64,000 nt of DNA from Diphasiastrum complanatum (taxonomy: Eukaryota > Streptophyta > Lycopodiopsida > Lycopodiales > Lycopodiaceae). Each line of letters opens with the position of its first letter. Within the stretch, counting starts at the first letter, position 1. The notes beneath the pieces were generated by a model. That model made no database searches, was not told the DNA's origin, and was given only the letters and a program-made list of their open reading frames with translations. The stretch spans positions 24,305,367-24,369,366 of the forward strand of contig CM055098.1 of assembly GCA_029204225.1 (NCBI GenBank), read 5' to 3'. Below, one piece after another: positions 28,791 to 42,400 of this stretch. A program made the position numbers and the translations under genes.

Positions 28791-30425
28791 GCCTTGCCTG
28801 GGGGATTCTATATTTTTCTCGTACATTTTATAATTTATGTAAGAAAGGCCGAAGGGGGGCATGCAGGTCGCATCACCCCCTGGTCGCTGCGTAGTCACGT
28901 ACTGGCTGCCTGTTCGTGGTCGTGTCAACCCGCAGACAGTCTGGCAGACTGGCCGTGCTCCAATAGTACTATATCGCTCGCCCCCAGCCCTCGCCTACTG
29001 TCCTTCTGCCTCGTCTCCTTCATTCGTTCCTCAGTTTTGATGATCTCTGCACACAAACAGCACGCCTTGCTCGTACAATCATGCGCCATAGTCAATCAAT
29101 CGCCGATGCCACCATCGCCATCGCAAAGATATCGTATGATTGCTTGTCTGCTCGATAAATCGGGGCAGGATTTGCCATTCGGTGCGGCGTTTCAGGTTTT
29201 CTTGCCTGCAAATTGGATGGAAATTGGTAGATTATTTGCGGAATGTGCAAGAATGATGATACAAGCATGCGAGGCGTCTGCTGCTGCTGCTGCTGATCCC
29301 TCAGGCATTGGAGCTGGAGGTGGAGTGGAAGGGAGTGGAGTGGATAGCTGCTGGGTGGAGGCCACCATGCACGCTCTGATGACTCCCATTACGGCATGAT
29401 CCCACGCTGATTCCCACCCTTGCTTTGCATTGCCTGATTGCTGCGCCTCTGGCCCACCTTTGGTACGTTGGATGTGTTGGATCTATCACTTCTGATGTGT
29501 TTGGCATATTGTTTGCTGTGGAAATAATCCGATGCATGCTCCCAATTTTCGAGCTCGACAGGTTTTGCTGGCTTTTTCCTTTTGGACTCGCTTTAAACCT
29601 GATCACGTACCATTTTCAAGATCACTGCTCGATGCTGTCAGGATTGGAAATACGCACTGCAACGTTTATGGAAATTTTCATAAAGCTTAAGAAGCTGCAG
29701 GTAATGTTTTCTTGGGATAATAAGTCTGAGTCGGTTCTACTTGAAGCATACTCTTACTACATCTCTGTTGCTTCTCATGGCAACGTACCAAAGTTTCTGC
29801 GGCCTACAGTGTAGCTGGGCCAAGCGCAGCGTCCTCATTCCCATTATGTTTTCCATTTGTTGAAGCCCTTGCAGAATAAGCTTTTGATACATTCGTTTGA
29901 AAGACGTTTTTGACTTTTTAAGATATAATTGTTTTACCGTGATTCCTGATGAATGTCCCTTCCTGAATTTTAAGCTACAAGCAGTACAAACTACCGAGGG
30001 AGCATAGTAGACAGTGAAGTTTGGCTCATGTAACGAGTACTGCCATTTGTTGTGCATATGATAAATCTATCAGCGATCTTTATGTTATTGGACTTCTGCA
30101 CATTTTCCTGCAGGCAGGCGATTGTACGTATTCTGGTTCTTCTACCTCTACGGTTTTTTTTTCCAATCATGCTTTTCACAAACAACTGTCCTTCACTCGG
30201 TAGTAATTCAAGGAGTCGCGTTGGAGCTGGTGTGGCTTGTAGCGAAGGAAGGCATGCATAATCTGATTGTGGAATAGGAAGATGCTGGTATCGATGTGTT
30301 GATGCCATGTTTTGACATCCGCGTGTTGCGGCGTTCGAAGTGGCGGTACATCCAACACACGAATTTGTGAGGTTCTCATATTTATGAGAGGAAATAAACC
30401 TTAGCCCACGGGCAAGTTTTCAACG
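28791..30425 (+). promoter_or_regulatory. AUX1/LAX upstream region and probable 5' leader
   Basis: GC content rises at about 28.8 kb, as at a plant promoter or first untranslated exon. A frame at 28794-29399 with an alanine run (GCT repeats near 29280) has no recognisable domain and I read it as leader or promoter DNA. TTTTCCTGCAG at about 30103-30113 could be the acceptor of a leader intron. Three short upstream ORFs precede the start codon. The transcription start was not located. Confidence 0.4.
30254..30370 (+). promoter_or_regulatory. Cluster of short upstream ORFs
   Basis: ATG at 30254 (7 codons, TAG), ATG at 30282 (6 codons, TGA) and ATG at 30302 (22 codons, TGA). The second and third overlap as TGATG. 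All lie within 175 bases of the AUX1/LAX start. If this DNA is in the mature leader they could limit translation; leader status is inferred. Confidence 0.4.
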
Positions 30426-33400
30426 ATGGTGATGATGAAGCAGATGTCGGGGGAAGTGATTATCGGCTCATACAGAGAAATGGAGAAGGACCTGAAACAA
30501 CAAGATGGCCTTCTGGACAACTCTTATACAGCGCAATTTAAGAATCTTTTTTGGCATGGCGGCTCTGTCTATGATGCTTGGTTTAGCTGTGCTTCAAATC
30601 AGGTAGTGCCGTGTTTCACTGACGTCCATATTTCTAGCAGTTGTGATTGAAATGGTTGTATTTCTGAACAAGTAGTCACCTGTGTAAGTAGACATCGGAG
30701 TGATCTGCACTATAGATCTTGCGTATGGCTGCATATGTTTCAACTCTATTTCAGTGTAGATGTAGCGAGTACATTATGGTCTATGGAAGATCATGTCTTG
30801 ACATCTGATTGAAAAGTGTATAATTATAATTCTCTAGTAGAGTGCAGGGTTGGCACTATAACGCACTTGGAAAGGGTAACCGATTACACCGGTTTAAAGT
30901 AAAATACGAAGTCAGTCCTAAAGAACTATGTGGCTTGTTGTCAGGACTGATGCTCCTGCAGGATGCAGTGACATTTAAAACTGATGCAGCCACTGCTTCG
31001 AACTAATTAAAGCTACCTTGACTCTTCAGGAAAACAAAGGATTAAGTAACTCTGTAAGATTGTTGGGACATTGAAGAAGAGGGTGGTGCACAGAAACTAT
31101 GATACTAAGAGCTGGGCCGCTGGCACTGGATCATATCTGCACATGTTAATGGAGAATCCTTAGCCTTTCTCCGTTATAGAATCCTGTTGTGCCATTTATT
31201 CCCAGTGCCCATGTAATGTAGTATATGGATTTCTATTGTTTTGTGCTACCTGGTTAAGGTATTGCACTTAAATGTGAAGGGGAATGGACCTTTTAGTGAT
31301 ATTGGTGGGTAGGGCTATTTTTTAAGTTATCTATTGACCTCTGCTAGTGTCCAGGGCCATCCATTTGAAAGGGCAAAAGTTAACTTTGAAATAATTTGAA
31401 TTACGCAATAAGGAATAATGGAAAATCTATTCCCAAATGTAAATGTTGACCAAAAATTTTATCCAGTCATTCCCAAGGGCCAAAACCATAGTTGCTCAGC
31501 ATTTCGGAACACTTCCAGAATGGTCATTTTGGAACACTCATTTTTTTTTTGCATCGTTTTGTTGGATTGATGGAAAAAAAACATGTCCTGTCACAATGTT
31601 GATGGAAACTGATTCAGGGTGTATACATGTATACTCTAGATGAAATACGGTGCATAAGGGTTCCTAAGGTGTGGAATGCAGGCATGGACATAACAACAGG
31701 TCTTAGATAGTTAACTTGTCAAACTTATCAATTGAAGATGCATAATTAAACAATCACTATGCGATTTTGCAAGTGATTGTTCTATTAACGTCCATGTAAA
31801 ATGCATTTATGCTTGCAAAGACTTAAGAAGTGACACCACATGGTACAAGAACCAAGAACCACTTATAATATGTGTCATTATTGTTACATCTTGATCACAA
31901 TTTAGAATTGGATTATAAGTCCATAAAGCATACATGTCCATGGAGAGGAACCATGAAAAGGGATCGAGTATTATAATGCGACCAATACAAAAGTGGCTAC
32001 AACGATGGTAGCTTGAGTTTGTATGTAGTATATAATAGAGCACGAGTAAGCTAAACAATATTAACACATTCTTAGCTTCCAAAGGAAACATGCAGCCCTT
32101 GATGAATGTCTCAATAGAGGAGAAGCAGTATGGTCATTCTTTGTCATTACCTTTAGCTCTTCCACTACTTGATGGCCTCTCTATGCAAGTGTGATTGTGA
32201 CTTATTTGTACTGTGCTTCTTGTTTTAGATCCAAGTGGAGATGCACGAGTTAGAACTACCCTGAGCCATTGAGCTTGCGTGGATTGCTGTGGCCATGAAT
32301 CGGTTTGTGTTATTTACATCCCTGTTTAACTGCAATTGACTAGGCCTCGTTTGTGGGTCTAGGAATGGTTAAAGGTCCCTTGTAGTCATGATCCCGATAA
32401 TAGTTGACATTATTAACCGTCAGGGCTAGTATGGGTCTTGGAGGCGAGGGCTAGAGTTTTTGGAGGTGGCACATTGATCGTGGGTTTACTAAATAAATAT
32501 ACGTTGTAAGGGACTCTTGGGCTATGAGTATAAGTATCTTGGGCAGGGATTTACTTGTTGAGAACCACCCTATTTTTCTATTTTCCAAAATTTGACAGTG
32601 TTTTCCAACCATCACTCTTGATGAATTCAAACATGCCCTCTTTATATAGCCATCATGCATGACGGTAAATGGGATTATATTCTAAAAAACGGTAGAGAGA
32701 AGCAAAATATCTTTTTTCTATAGTTTTGCAAAAGATTTCAACTAAAAATACTTTGCTTAATATGGTGGCATGAGGATTCTCTTTCATAAGTGTTATCATT
32801 TCATCATGCTACTAGAAATTTATTCATTCTAGGGTTTGCTATTCTCTAAAACGGATCTATTTGTATTGGTCACTTTTGCAGTTATGTTCATATTGTGTTC
32901 GATTATGTCTATATGGTTTCATTATGCTATGACATATAGTTAGCTATTCTATAGACATGGTAAGTGGAATATTGATATTGATCATCATTCATCAATATAA
33001 GTATTATTGGAAACTTGAAAGTGATATTGGTGTTGGAGGATGCAATCCTTATTGTTGAATCATGCTTTGCTAAAATGACCCTGCTACGTTCCAAAATGCG
33101 AGCCATCTATGATGGTAAGTCATTAAGGCTGACAATACAATACCCATAATATTGGACGTTGAATCGATTCACAATTTCTTGGATCAGTGTGGAAGCTATT
33201 CATTCTAGCGAGTTATTGGGTTGGTATGTTTTCATGTGTTTATTTTTTATTCTCATTTCAGGATTTGCAGATTCAAACTCTAGGTTAAGTAGTGCATTTT
33301 TTTTCTCTTCTGACTTGAGTTAGATTGATTGCCACTTGAATAGATTTAGGGACCCCATATATTTTTTGGTTATTAACAAAGATCTTTTGATTTCATTGTA

Positions 33401-36400
33401 CTTAAAGTCTTGTATGCATTATGGAATCTATTTGGATCATAGTAAATTCCATTTTTTGGGAATTCTAATTTTGATAACTTGACTATGAACAATAGATAAT
33501 GAAGACTTTACATAATGACATGACTTTTGGAATTTTTTCTTCTTAATCCATTGATTATTATCTGTGAGGATTGGTATTCATGCAAGGTTGACCTGAAGGG
33601 GTTGCAAATACTTATATGAAAATATCCCGAATTCATGCTAGATTAGGATGGAAATTTTGAGAAGTGTGAAATGTGACATTGCACAAGCAAAAGTAAAAAT
33701 TGTTACAATTTTTAAGATAGATTTAGAAAAAAAGAAAATAGTAAATGAGAACGGGAGTGCAAAGTTTGCAACATATTCACAAGTCTCTTAAGTTGATGCC
33801 AATGTATTTGATGGATATTGTGGTTCATTGTCCATCTATTTTAATAGTTGTAGTGTTTGGGACATCTTAAATACCTTTTTCGCATCAATAATTCAACTTG
33901 ATGCTTGTAGGTCATTGTTTCATGAATTGGCTCATATTGAGGCTACTTTTACCCATTTAAAGTTAGTGATGATTGTTGACATAAAAAATACATTTTTCTA
34001 CATTACGACAACATTGGTGCTATATTTGATGCATTTGTTGCCTATTCATTGTTGTACATGTAGTATATTATTCTTCAACGTTTGAGAAAACTGTTGAGTA
34101 TATTTGAAGCATCATACATCACAAGTTCTAGTCTATCTTTTGCTTCCACTTGCGACTATGTATTCAAGAGCTTATAGCATGGATGACCATTTTTTGGCTT
34201 AAAATGTGGAAGGGCACTTCTGACTTATGACAGAACAAAGAGAATAGACGGTTTACACAAGATTATTACCACTCTTGCAATATGTCCAACTATAGTTAGA
34301 AGGTTTTAATATTATGTTTCCTAGTTGTAGCCTCATGCTTCACATGTTAGTATTGACTTTGTGCCGGAAACATTTTTTGTTGTGTGGATTATTTGAATGC
34401 TTTTATGCACAGTCTCAAGGTTCTACTTTCTGTGAAGACTTATAGTGAGATATCAAGGACTTATGATGGGACCAATATTGTTAAAAGTGCTATAATTATA
34501 TATCAAGGAGATATAATTTGGTAGAATGTAAATAAGTCATCATGGCTTTTCTGTGATGCTTTCATTCAACATTCTCGGTCAATACAACAAATATGGTATC
34601 TATTTGCGTAAACAACATTATTATGGCATTTTTATATATATCGCTACCATGATCGAGATACGGAATTAACAAACCTATAGCGAAACAAGGCCATCACAAC
34701 TCTACTACATACAAATGGACACCTATTTTTAGGGTTTGCAAGAAACTAAAATTTATGCTGTTGTAAGAAACAATGCTCGTTAGCTCTTATATGATAAAAA
34801 TTTACTATAGACCATTCCATAGAAGCATCATGCTTGAAAACGTACTAGAATTTAGGGTCATTCCAAATCAAGATGATGTTTTTTTTTGGGGGGTTATTAA
34901 GGTATTTTTAAGGGGAAAAAGAAGCCTATATAGTTTCAAAAAATAGTGATACGTTACCATGAGAATTGATCTTTTGGAATTGGAGAAGCATCTCATTTTT
35001 TATTCTTTTTTTTATACAGTAATGCAACATATACTTCCCAAAACTACGTGCTTGGTACTCTTAGATTTAACTTATGAAGAGTCCAAAGTTGAACTAATGC
35101 ACATAGTTTCAAATTGATGCATTCCAATCTCATTCTGGAATGATGCGCTCCGATCTTGTCAAACATCCTTTTCGCAGTATCACAATTGTTGCAAAAGTCC
35201 ATATTTCTAGACTCTAGTTTGATTGAGAATGACCAAAGAGCAAAAGGACATAAACTTGAATGCATACAAGAGTAGGGCGAACACTTCGGAGTGTTGAGGA
35301 TCCACAACTTCCTAGTTTCAAATTTTAAGCTTGTTCTCTAATCGTCAATGTTATGTAATTGGAAATGATAAGACTCAGGGCAAAGCAACAAATTAGTCAT
35401 CAAATAAAAGTTGTTTAACGTTATGAGTCATGACATAGCATTCAAATAATTCTAAGTTTTAATGAATTTTATATCAATTATGACCAATGTTTAGATACCC
35501 GGCCAATTTGATGGTACGAACCACGTATGAATTGGTTAGGCTACAATCGAATCGTAGAATCGTTCGAACCAGTTTTTGTATTTTATTGAAACTTGTTTCT
35601 TTTCGAGGATAAATTATGATTATATAAACAATATTAAGTATCAAGCTAAGTCAGGGATGTCTGTAAAGCTAGCATGATGCATCAACTAGTTTGGTTTTCT
35701 CATAATCAACCTCCAAACCTCTCTGCTTGCCATATGAGTGCATTGCACCAGGCAACAACGTTTCATTATTCATTGTAGCGTGCCCCTCTTTGAAGTTTGG
35801 ATGTGGATATCGTATATTAGAGTGGAGACCAACTTCTCCCCAAGACGAGTCACGACAAAATATTTTATCACCGACTCCAAGTCTCCAACTCATTCATATA
35901 AACTTTAACGATTGAACAATGTAGGTGAGAGTGGGCGTTCTTGTTTCAAAATTCACACCTATAGTATTTATTGATGGGTATCTTGAATAAATTTTCTTGA
36001 GAATCGAGATCTAAAATGTCCCATCACCCTCTCTTGTTTAAGTCTATAGTTGCCCGAAAACATGTCTAGGGAAAAGTAGAGATCTCTCAACCTCTGGATA
36101 AGCATATGTTATTGAATAGAATCCAAAGTTGAGGGCTCTTCAGAAATTTACAAATTACAAAACAACAATATACCTTCTCCTCCTTATGTCGTTGCCTCCT
36201 CAATGATGGTAGTATTAACAACCTTCTAGTAGATTTATTGATAGCCCTTTTCATCACAAGAGGTAGACAATTTTTTAGCAGACATCAGTTCGAACCGAAC
36301 CGTGGTTAGAATTGGGGCCCGGTTTAGGGTCGGCCGATTCGAACCACGGTTCGTGGTTCGAACCACGATTCGAGCAAACATTGATTATGACCTAGTGATG

Positions 36401-39400
36401 CATACGAAAGGGGTCACACAAAGCATACATGAAGCACTTAGCAGATTAAAATTGAAACTTGAAAATAATTATAATGTATATGATACGACCATAGTACCCC
36501 GTGGTACCGTTGGTATGGTACCGCCTTGGGATCCGCGGTACTAGGGCGGTACCATAATATAAAAAAAAAAAAATTTACCGTGTTATTTTTGCCAAAAAAA
36601 AAAAAATTTCTTTTTTTTTGTTACCGTCGACCGATATGGTACCGCGGTACCATATATGGTCCCGCGGTACCGGGATCCGCGGGATTTGGTACCGCGGGAC
36701 CTTTGGATACGACACGTCTCAGTGAAAATGATCAATATTTATAAACTTTTCGAGATATATGTCACTGACAAGGAGTCGGCCAATGGTGAAGTATATGAGT
36801 ATAATACATAGATAATGGATTTATAGTCTTGTCACATGAAAATAAACTATAATCCTTATGACTTAGAAGCATCACAATAAGATGAAGATTCCTCATCATT
36901 GTCACTGGTGGACCAATAGGAAGAAGATAGGGAATCTAGGATGCGCTATTATCTTTCCTAAACCTTTGCCTCTGCCTCTGCCACTATGTCTACCGGGGCC
37001 TTGCTGCTCCATCTGCTTGCGACATTGTTGCCTATGCCTAAGAAGTCTTTGGCTCAAAGTGCAATTCCATTGGGTGCTCAATGTTCTCTTGTCATCCGCA
37101 AGTTCTCGAGGGTGAAGCAAATGATCAATTGTGTGTATGGTCTTGTGGAGATAATAACACATGTCAAGCCACTTTTCTTGGATAGCTGACATTCTACAGA
37201 AACCAAAATAATAATCATTTCCTTGCAAAAGAAAACCTCAACAATGGTAAAACTCTTTTACAAAATAATAAAAGCATTATGCCCTTGCTCATCAAGACTT
37301 AGTTGTCAAAAGTTCTCCCCGATTAAATTCATAAACCCGTAGATGAGGCCAATTGTACAATCCTCGTGGTCCACCAACCTCAACACATGGTACGTTGGCC
37401 ACATGACCTCAACCAGTTGCTCAGCTTGTCGTCAAAACTCATCTCCAAATACTATTATTTGAAACCTGAGTCTAGTTGTCTTGTTCCTATGATCCCATTG
37501 TGTGAACCCAAGGTTGGCTACCATCTAGCACAATGTTGGTAACCTGGTTGACGAATGTGAAGTAACCATTCCAACATGATAAAGTGGTAGACAAGCATGT
37601 GGGTGTTGGCATCTTCAGATCTAGCGATTTGTGTGTTCTAAACAATGGCAATGGCGCTCATCTTCCTCGCCACAAATGTGACCAAGGTCATGGCAATGGA
37701 TGTGATCAATGCCATGTGCTACACACGAGGTCCACACAACAACATGGTAGTCTCTCCAAAAGCTTTCCCTTGGCAACACAATTGTTGGCATTGTCAATGA
37801 ACACCTACGCTACATGTTGTGCCTCGACCTTGACCATTGTTGCACATTTATGCTCATAAACAAACTCCCTTGACCGCTGCTGCACATGTATGCTCAAAAA
37901 TAAATTCTCTTGACTCAACATTGCTAGCCTGGAAAGCATCCACATTTGTAAGAAATAAAGTGCCCAAAGGATATGAAATCAAGATGTTAATAATAGGCCT
38001 ATGCCTAATATTAGTCCACCCATCGAACAAATTAGAGAAACCATATGTGCCATAAGCATGTCGCATGGGGTTGAGCTCTCGTAATACATGCATGCTCATC
38101 TCTCAATTTTTAAATAATGCGTACGCAGAGCTTTGCACGTGGGGGTCTCCAGATGTGGCACCACAAGCTACAATCTTTGTTATCATGTCATGAAAGGTGC
38201 TAGTGTCGGCCGCAAATGCAGGGTAGCAATTGTAAGAAAAATTTGGCGTGTAAGTCTAGTGGCTGCCTAATGGTATGTCCTTTGCAACCCTTAGGCATTA
38301 TGCTCTGTCCCTACCCTGTCTTGTGTAGTAGGTGCACATGGTCGTAGCCTCACTCTAGGGCGTGATTATGCTCCACCCTGCGGACTCCCCAACACCACCT
38401 ATAGCTGCCCCAAGAGTTGCCACCATTGTTGAATCTGGATCCCTATGCCTTGCCTCCCCAATGTCAATTGGCTTAGTAGATCTTGCCCCAATTGACTCCC
38501 TTGATGGAAATGCATCCCTTGTAGATGATGGTCTTGCTGTTGTTAATGGAGGCCATGATGGCCTTGTCATCATTGTTCATGTTGGCTTTGTTGCTAATGA
38601 AGTAGGCTGTGATGGGCTTATCATTTTTGATGAACTAGGTCATGATGCCCTTGTGCTTGATGGTGAAGGGAATGGTGGACCAACCTATAGTTTCACGAAT
38701 CGCTAATTCGAGCCCAACGAATTGGAGGTTCTAATTGGATTTCGATTCAGCTGATTTGAATTGGCAACCAAATTAAAACTTTTTTTTTTCAAAGTTAGAG
38801 ACCATTATCATGGTTCAAAGTTCAAATCTATTCATCATTATGCTTTTCAGGCTCCCGATTTGAATTGGGTCAAATTGGCCAAACCGGTCCAATTCAAACT
38901 GCCGATTCGAATTGATTGGAAAACACTAGATCAACCTTGGTGCTAGAAGGTGCACCGTTGCTGCCAACCCTTGATTTTGTGCCAATAAAACCTATTTGTC
39001 CACCAACTTGCAACATGGGCCTAGGAGTTGGCCTAATCATTACTATTGCTCCATATGTGCTTACTATTAAGTGCAGGAACTACCATAAATGGGGCGCCCC
39101 AGGACTGCCCATTTGGCTTTGTCAAACCAAGCAAATGCGCTTGAACTTGAAAAAACTATTGTTTCTCTCCAAGAGACTCACCTCCACCAATATGCCTTGT
39201 GCGACCACTGGCATGGCTATAGGAACAATAAGCCCAATAATAGAAGGTAAAAAATTCAACACAAAGTGCATAGGTGAAAAAAATGCAGCTAACACACCTC
39301 AAAAGCAACCAAACACTAGCTCGTAATGCCAATGAATGCATTCTAAACCCCTATACCCTAAACCTAAAAAAGGCCCTATGCACGTCAACCACATGACATG

Positions 39401-42400
39401 GTCATGCTGGATCCACATCACCCCGTAATGCACTCCATGCCCTCAAGATATGTACCACACGCCAAAAGAAGCTTGGGAATATGCAGTCACTCTCTCCCTA
39501 TCAACCCTATAGCCAATCCTAGCGACAAGAGTCACTCAAAATGATGCACTATAGCCTCCAAACAAAGAAACGAAAAAAATGGTGGAATGAAGCCTCTGCT
39601 TTGTGTGCAAATCTTCCCACTCACTTTTCCCCTCTTCTATTTCCTCTAGTCAAAGATCCACGATTTTTGTTTTGTCTAGCGCTTATGTGCATATCCCTCC
39701 ATCCCTCTTTGTGAAGCTCCATTTGGTTTGCTATTAAGAACTAGCACCTACTTATAAAGATTGGCTGACAAACATATTGAAGTAAGATTGACATCCCTCA
39801 AGTGCCATTTGAAAATAAATGTAGATATTTGTGTAGTGTATAGAAAATGCTAAGCCCACCATTGAGTGCAAAAGTACTAGGCAATAGGAGAGACGAGAAC
39901 GAATCTATGGAGACAAGTGCAAGTTCTCATCAACAAGGACAATCAAAATGCGACTTCACAAAGAGGAATGGAGACATAAGCATGTTAATGCTAGATAAAG
40001 ATAATAACATTGACAGAATGAACATGGATAATCATTATCAAGAAGACTAGAGTAGCTCATGGAGAAGGTAGACTCCAAGGGGCCTCTCTTGATATATATT
40101 GTGTGTGTGGTCTTTGTCATTTTCTACTCTATTGCATGGGGTTTGGGGTTTTATTTTGCATATATTGAGATGTCTTCTAATACCCTTATATGAAGTCTTC
40201 ATGCATCTAGTAAGCTTCATCGTTTGTTTGTAGAACCTAGATCCATGTTTACGTAAAACCCATTGTTTAAGCAATTGCAATTCACTCTAGTGGAGAATAT
40301 TGGTTATGTGACATTCATGACATGCTATGATGTAGGGGGTTGATGTGACACTCATGCCCAATTCTAGCTTTGTGCCAGTAGCATTGGTTAGGCATGGCAA
40401 ACTTTTATCAATATTGGTATTCTATCATTTTTCGAATGCGTACTTGCTTATGTGATTTGTGGATCTTTTTTGTTGGTCTATTTTGTCTCCACCTACTACT
40501 ATAGAGTATACCTTAGACTCATGGGCTATTCACCTCACTTGGTGTTTGTCCTCTTTAGTCACATCTCTTGATCCTTCTACAATTTTTGTAGGCCAACAAT
40601 CAGCTTGAAAGAATGTTTGCACTACCATTCAATATTTACCACGACCCACTACAAAATTGTTTCGGAACGTGCATTCTAGAATGTTAGTGACCCGTGACCC
40701 GGAATTATTTTTTTGGTGCAAAAAAGACTAATGGCCTGTATTTTTTTTTTGATAGTTGAGTTAGTATTAAATGAACTTGGAAATAATCAGTGAATGCATC
40801 AGAAGAACAATGTATTGATAAACTGGAAAGAGGCAAAAATAACATTGCATAGAGGCTAGAGCATATTCATCCGGTTAATTATATATAGAGATATTGTTGG
40901 CACTACTTGAATTTTGTTGAGCACGTTGAGTTGACTCACGTTTTTGTCACAAGCTCTCAGATGGGTGCTTATGCTTCATAATTGTTGTTGATTTGCTGTC
41001 ATTGAATACGGTTCCATGTGATTTCATTTCACATAATATAGAAATAGAGATGTTCGATAAAGAATCACTTAATGGCCCAAAATTGGACCACTCCTCTTAA
41101 AACTCCGAGCAAACTAGGTAAGTGAATTTCTCTTGAAAACACCTTCAATTTGATACCCATGTTGGCACTCAAAAAAAAAAAAAAAAAAAATTGTATTCCT
41201 AGAAACCATACTGGGATTTCTTGGATCACATTCCGGATCACGTTCTAGAACCCGTTCCGGATCGCGTCTTGGAACGGAACACGCAACATTGTTTACCACA
41301 CATACCAAGTTATAGGGCTTTGTTTTTATGTTGTGGACTTGTTTATTAGCATCTCTACTTCTGTTGCTTTTTATTTCACATTTTCATTTTTTTGTCAAAT
41401 AGCTCACAAGCATTTGACCATTGAGTTTTGTCATTTGGTATTTGAGCCATTTGGCTCCCTCTATTTCTTTAGAGGAGATATGAAATGGAGGGTCAGCGAT
41501 ATTTGTTAGCTTTTGCTTATTGATGTTCATAAAATGATCTTAATTGAAAACTGTGTAGTATTCTTCAATTTGTTTTCCATTGTTATCATATGTGCTACTT
41601 TATATCATATGTGATGCTTTATGAAATATCATGTTCTTAATCGTAACTAATTTCCTGTCCTTGATGTTTGCAGGTTGCACAAGTCTTGTTGACACTCCCC
41701 TATTCTTTCTCACAGATTGGTATAGTTTGGGGAGTCATATTCCAAATATTTTATGGGCTTTTGGGATCATGGACAGCCTATCTTATAAGTTGCCTTTACA
41801 CAGAGTATCGTACACGTAAGGAGAGGGAGAATGAGAGCTTCAAAAACCATGTCATTCAGGTAAGGAGCTAATTACACTTTACTTTTTCTGAACTTTCAAA
41901 ATTGAAATCCTTGCTTCTTCTACCAAGTTATTAGGCCAAAATTTGCTTCGATTGATCTGTGAACAATCTTCATGTGTCTTCTTCCCAAGGTCCCCTCCAT
42001 TGTTTGTTTCTTTACTTGTTGCATTGCAATGTTTTGAGGGCCGATTCGAATCGGCGGTTTGAATTGGCCAATTCGGTCGGTTCGAATCGGTTGGACAGGT
42101 TCGAATCGGCCGATTCGAACCTCTAAATTAATTTTTCTCTTCAAAATATGTAATACGACCTTATACAACCGATTTCAGTACGTTTCCAACCTATTACTAC
42201 CTTATACAACCCATTTCAATATCGTTACAGTTCAAACTTCAATGTTCCATTCTATGATCTACCCCCTTTTCACCCAATACTCTTCACCCAATAGATTGGT
42301 ATCTGGTACAATATGCTAATAACAAGAAATGAAACATGGGAGGTGATCTTCGTCAAAGAAACATGAGTATATGAGTTGCAGCTGCTTTGAATATGAACGA

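Larger units (their letters stand above)
30603..41673 (+). other. Intron 1 of AUX1/LAX, 11,071 bp, transposon-filled
   Basis: Starts GTAGTG after CAG and ends TTTGCAG. Its 3' half (35.5-41.3 kb) is a nest of hAT-related elements. The 5' half (30.6-35.5 kb) is AT-rich with no recognisable gene; frames such as 33828-34085 (plus) and 35307-35044 (minus) show no motif. Confidence 0.9.

Noticed and set aside
28794-29399. 201-codon frame upstream of the auxin carrier
   Set aside because: No recognisable domain; the composition follows a GC-rich promoter/leader and a GCT repeat. A search could still revive it.
38362-38706. 114-codon plus-strand frame in intron 1
   Set aside because: It is the antisense of the low-complexity linker of the minus-strand hAT remnant and is interrupted by the 243-bp element.
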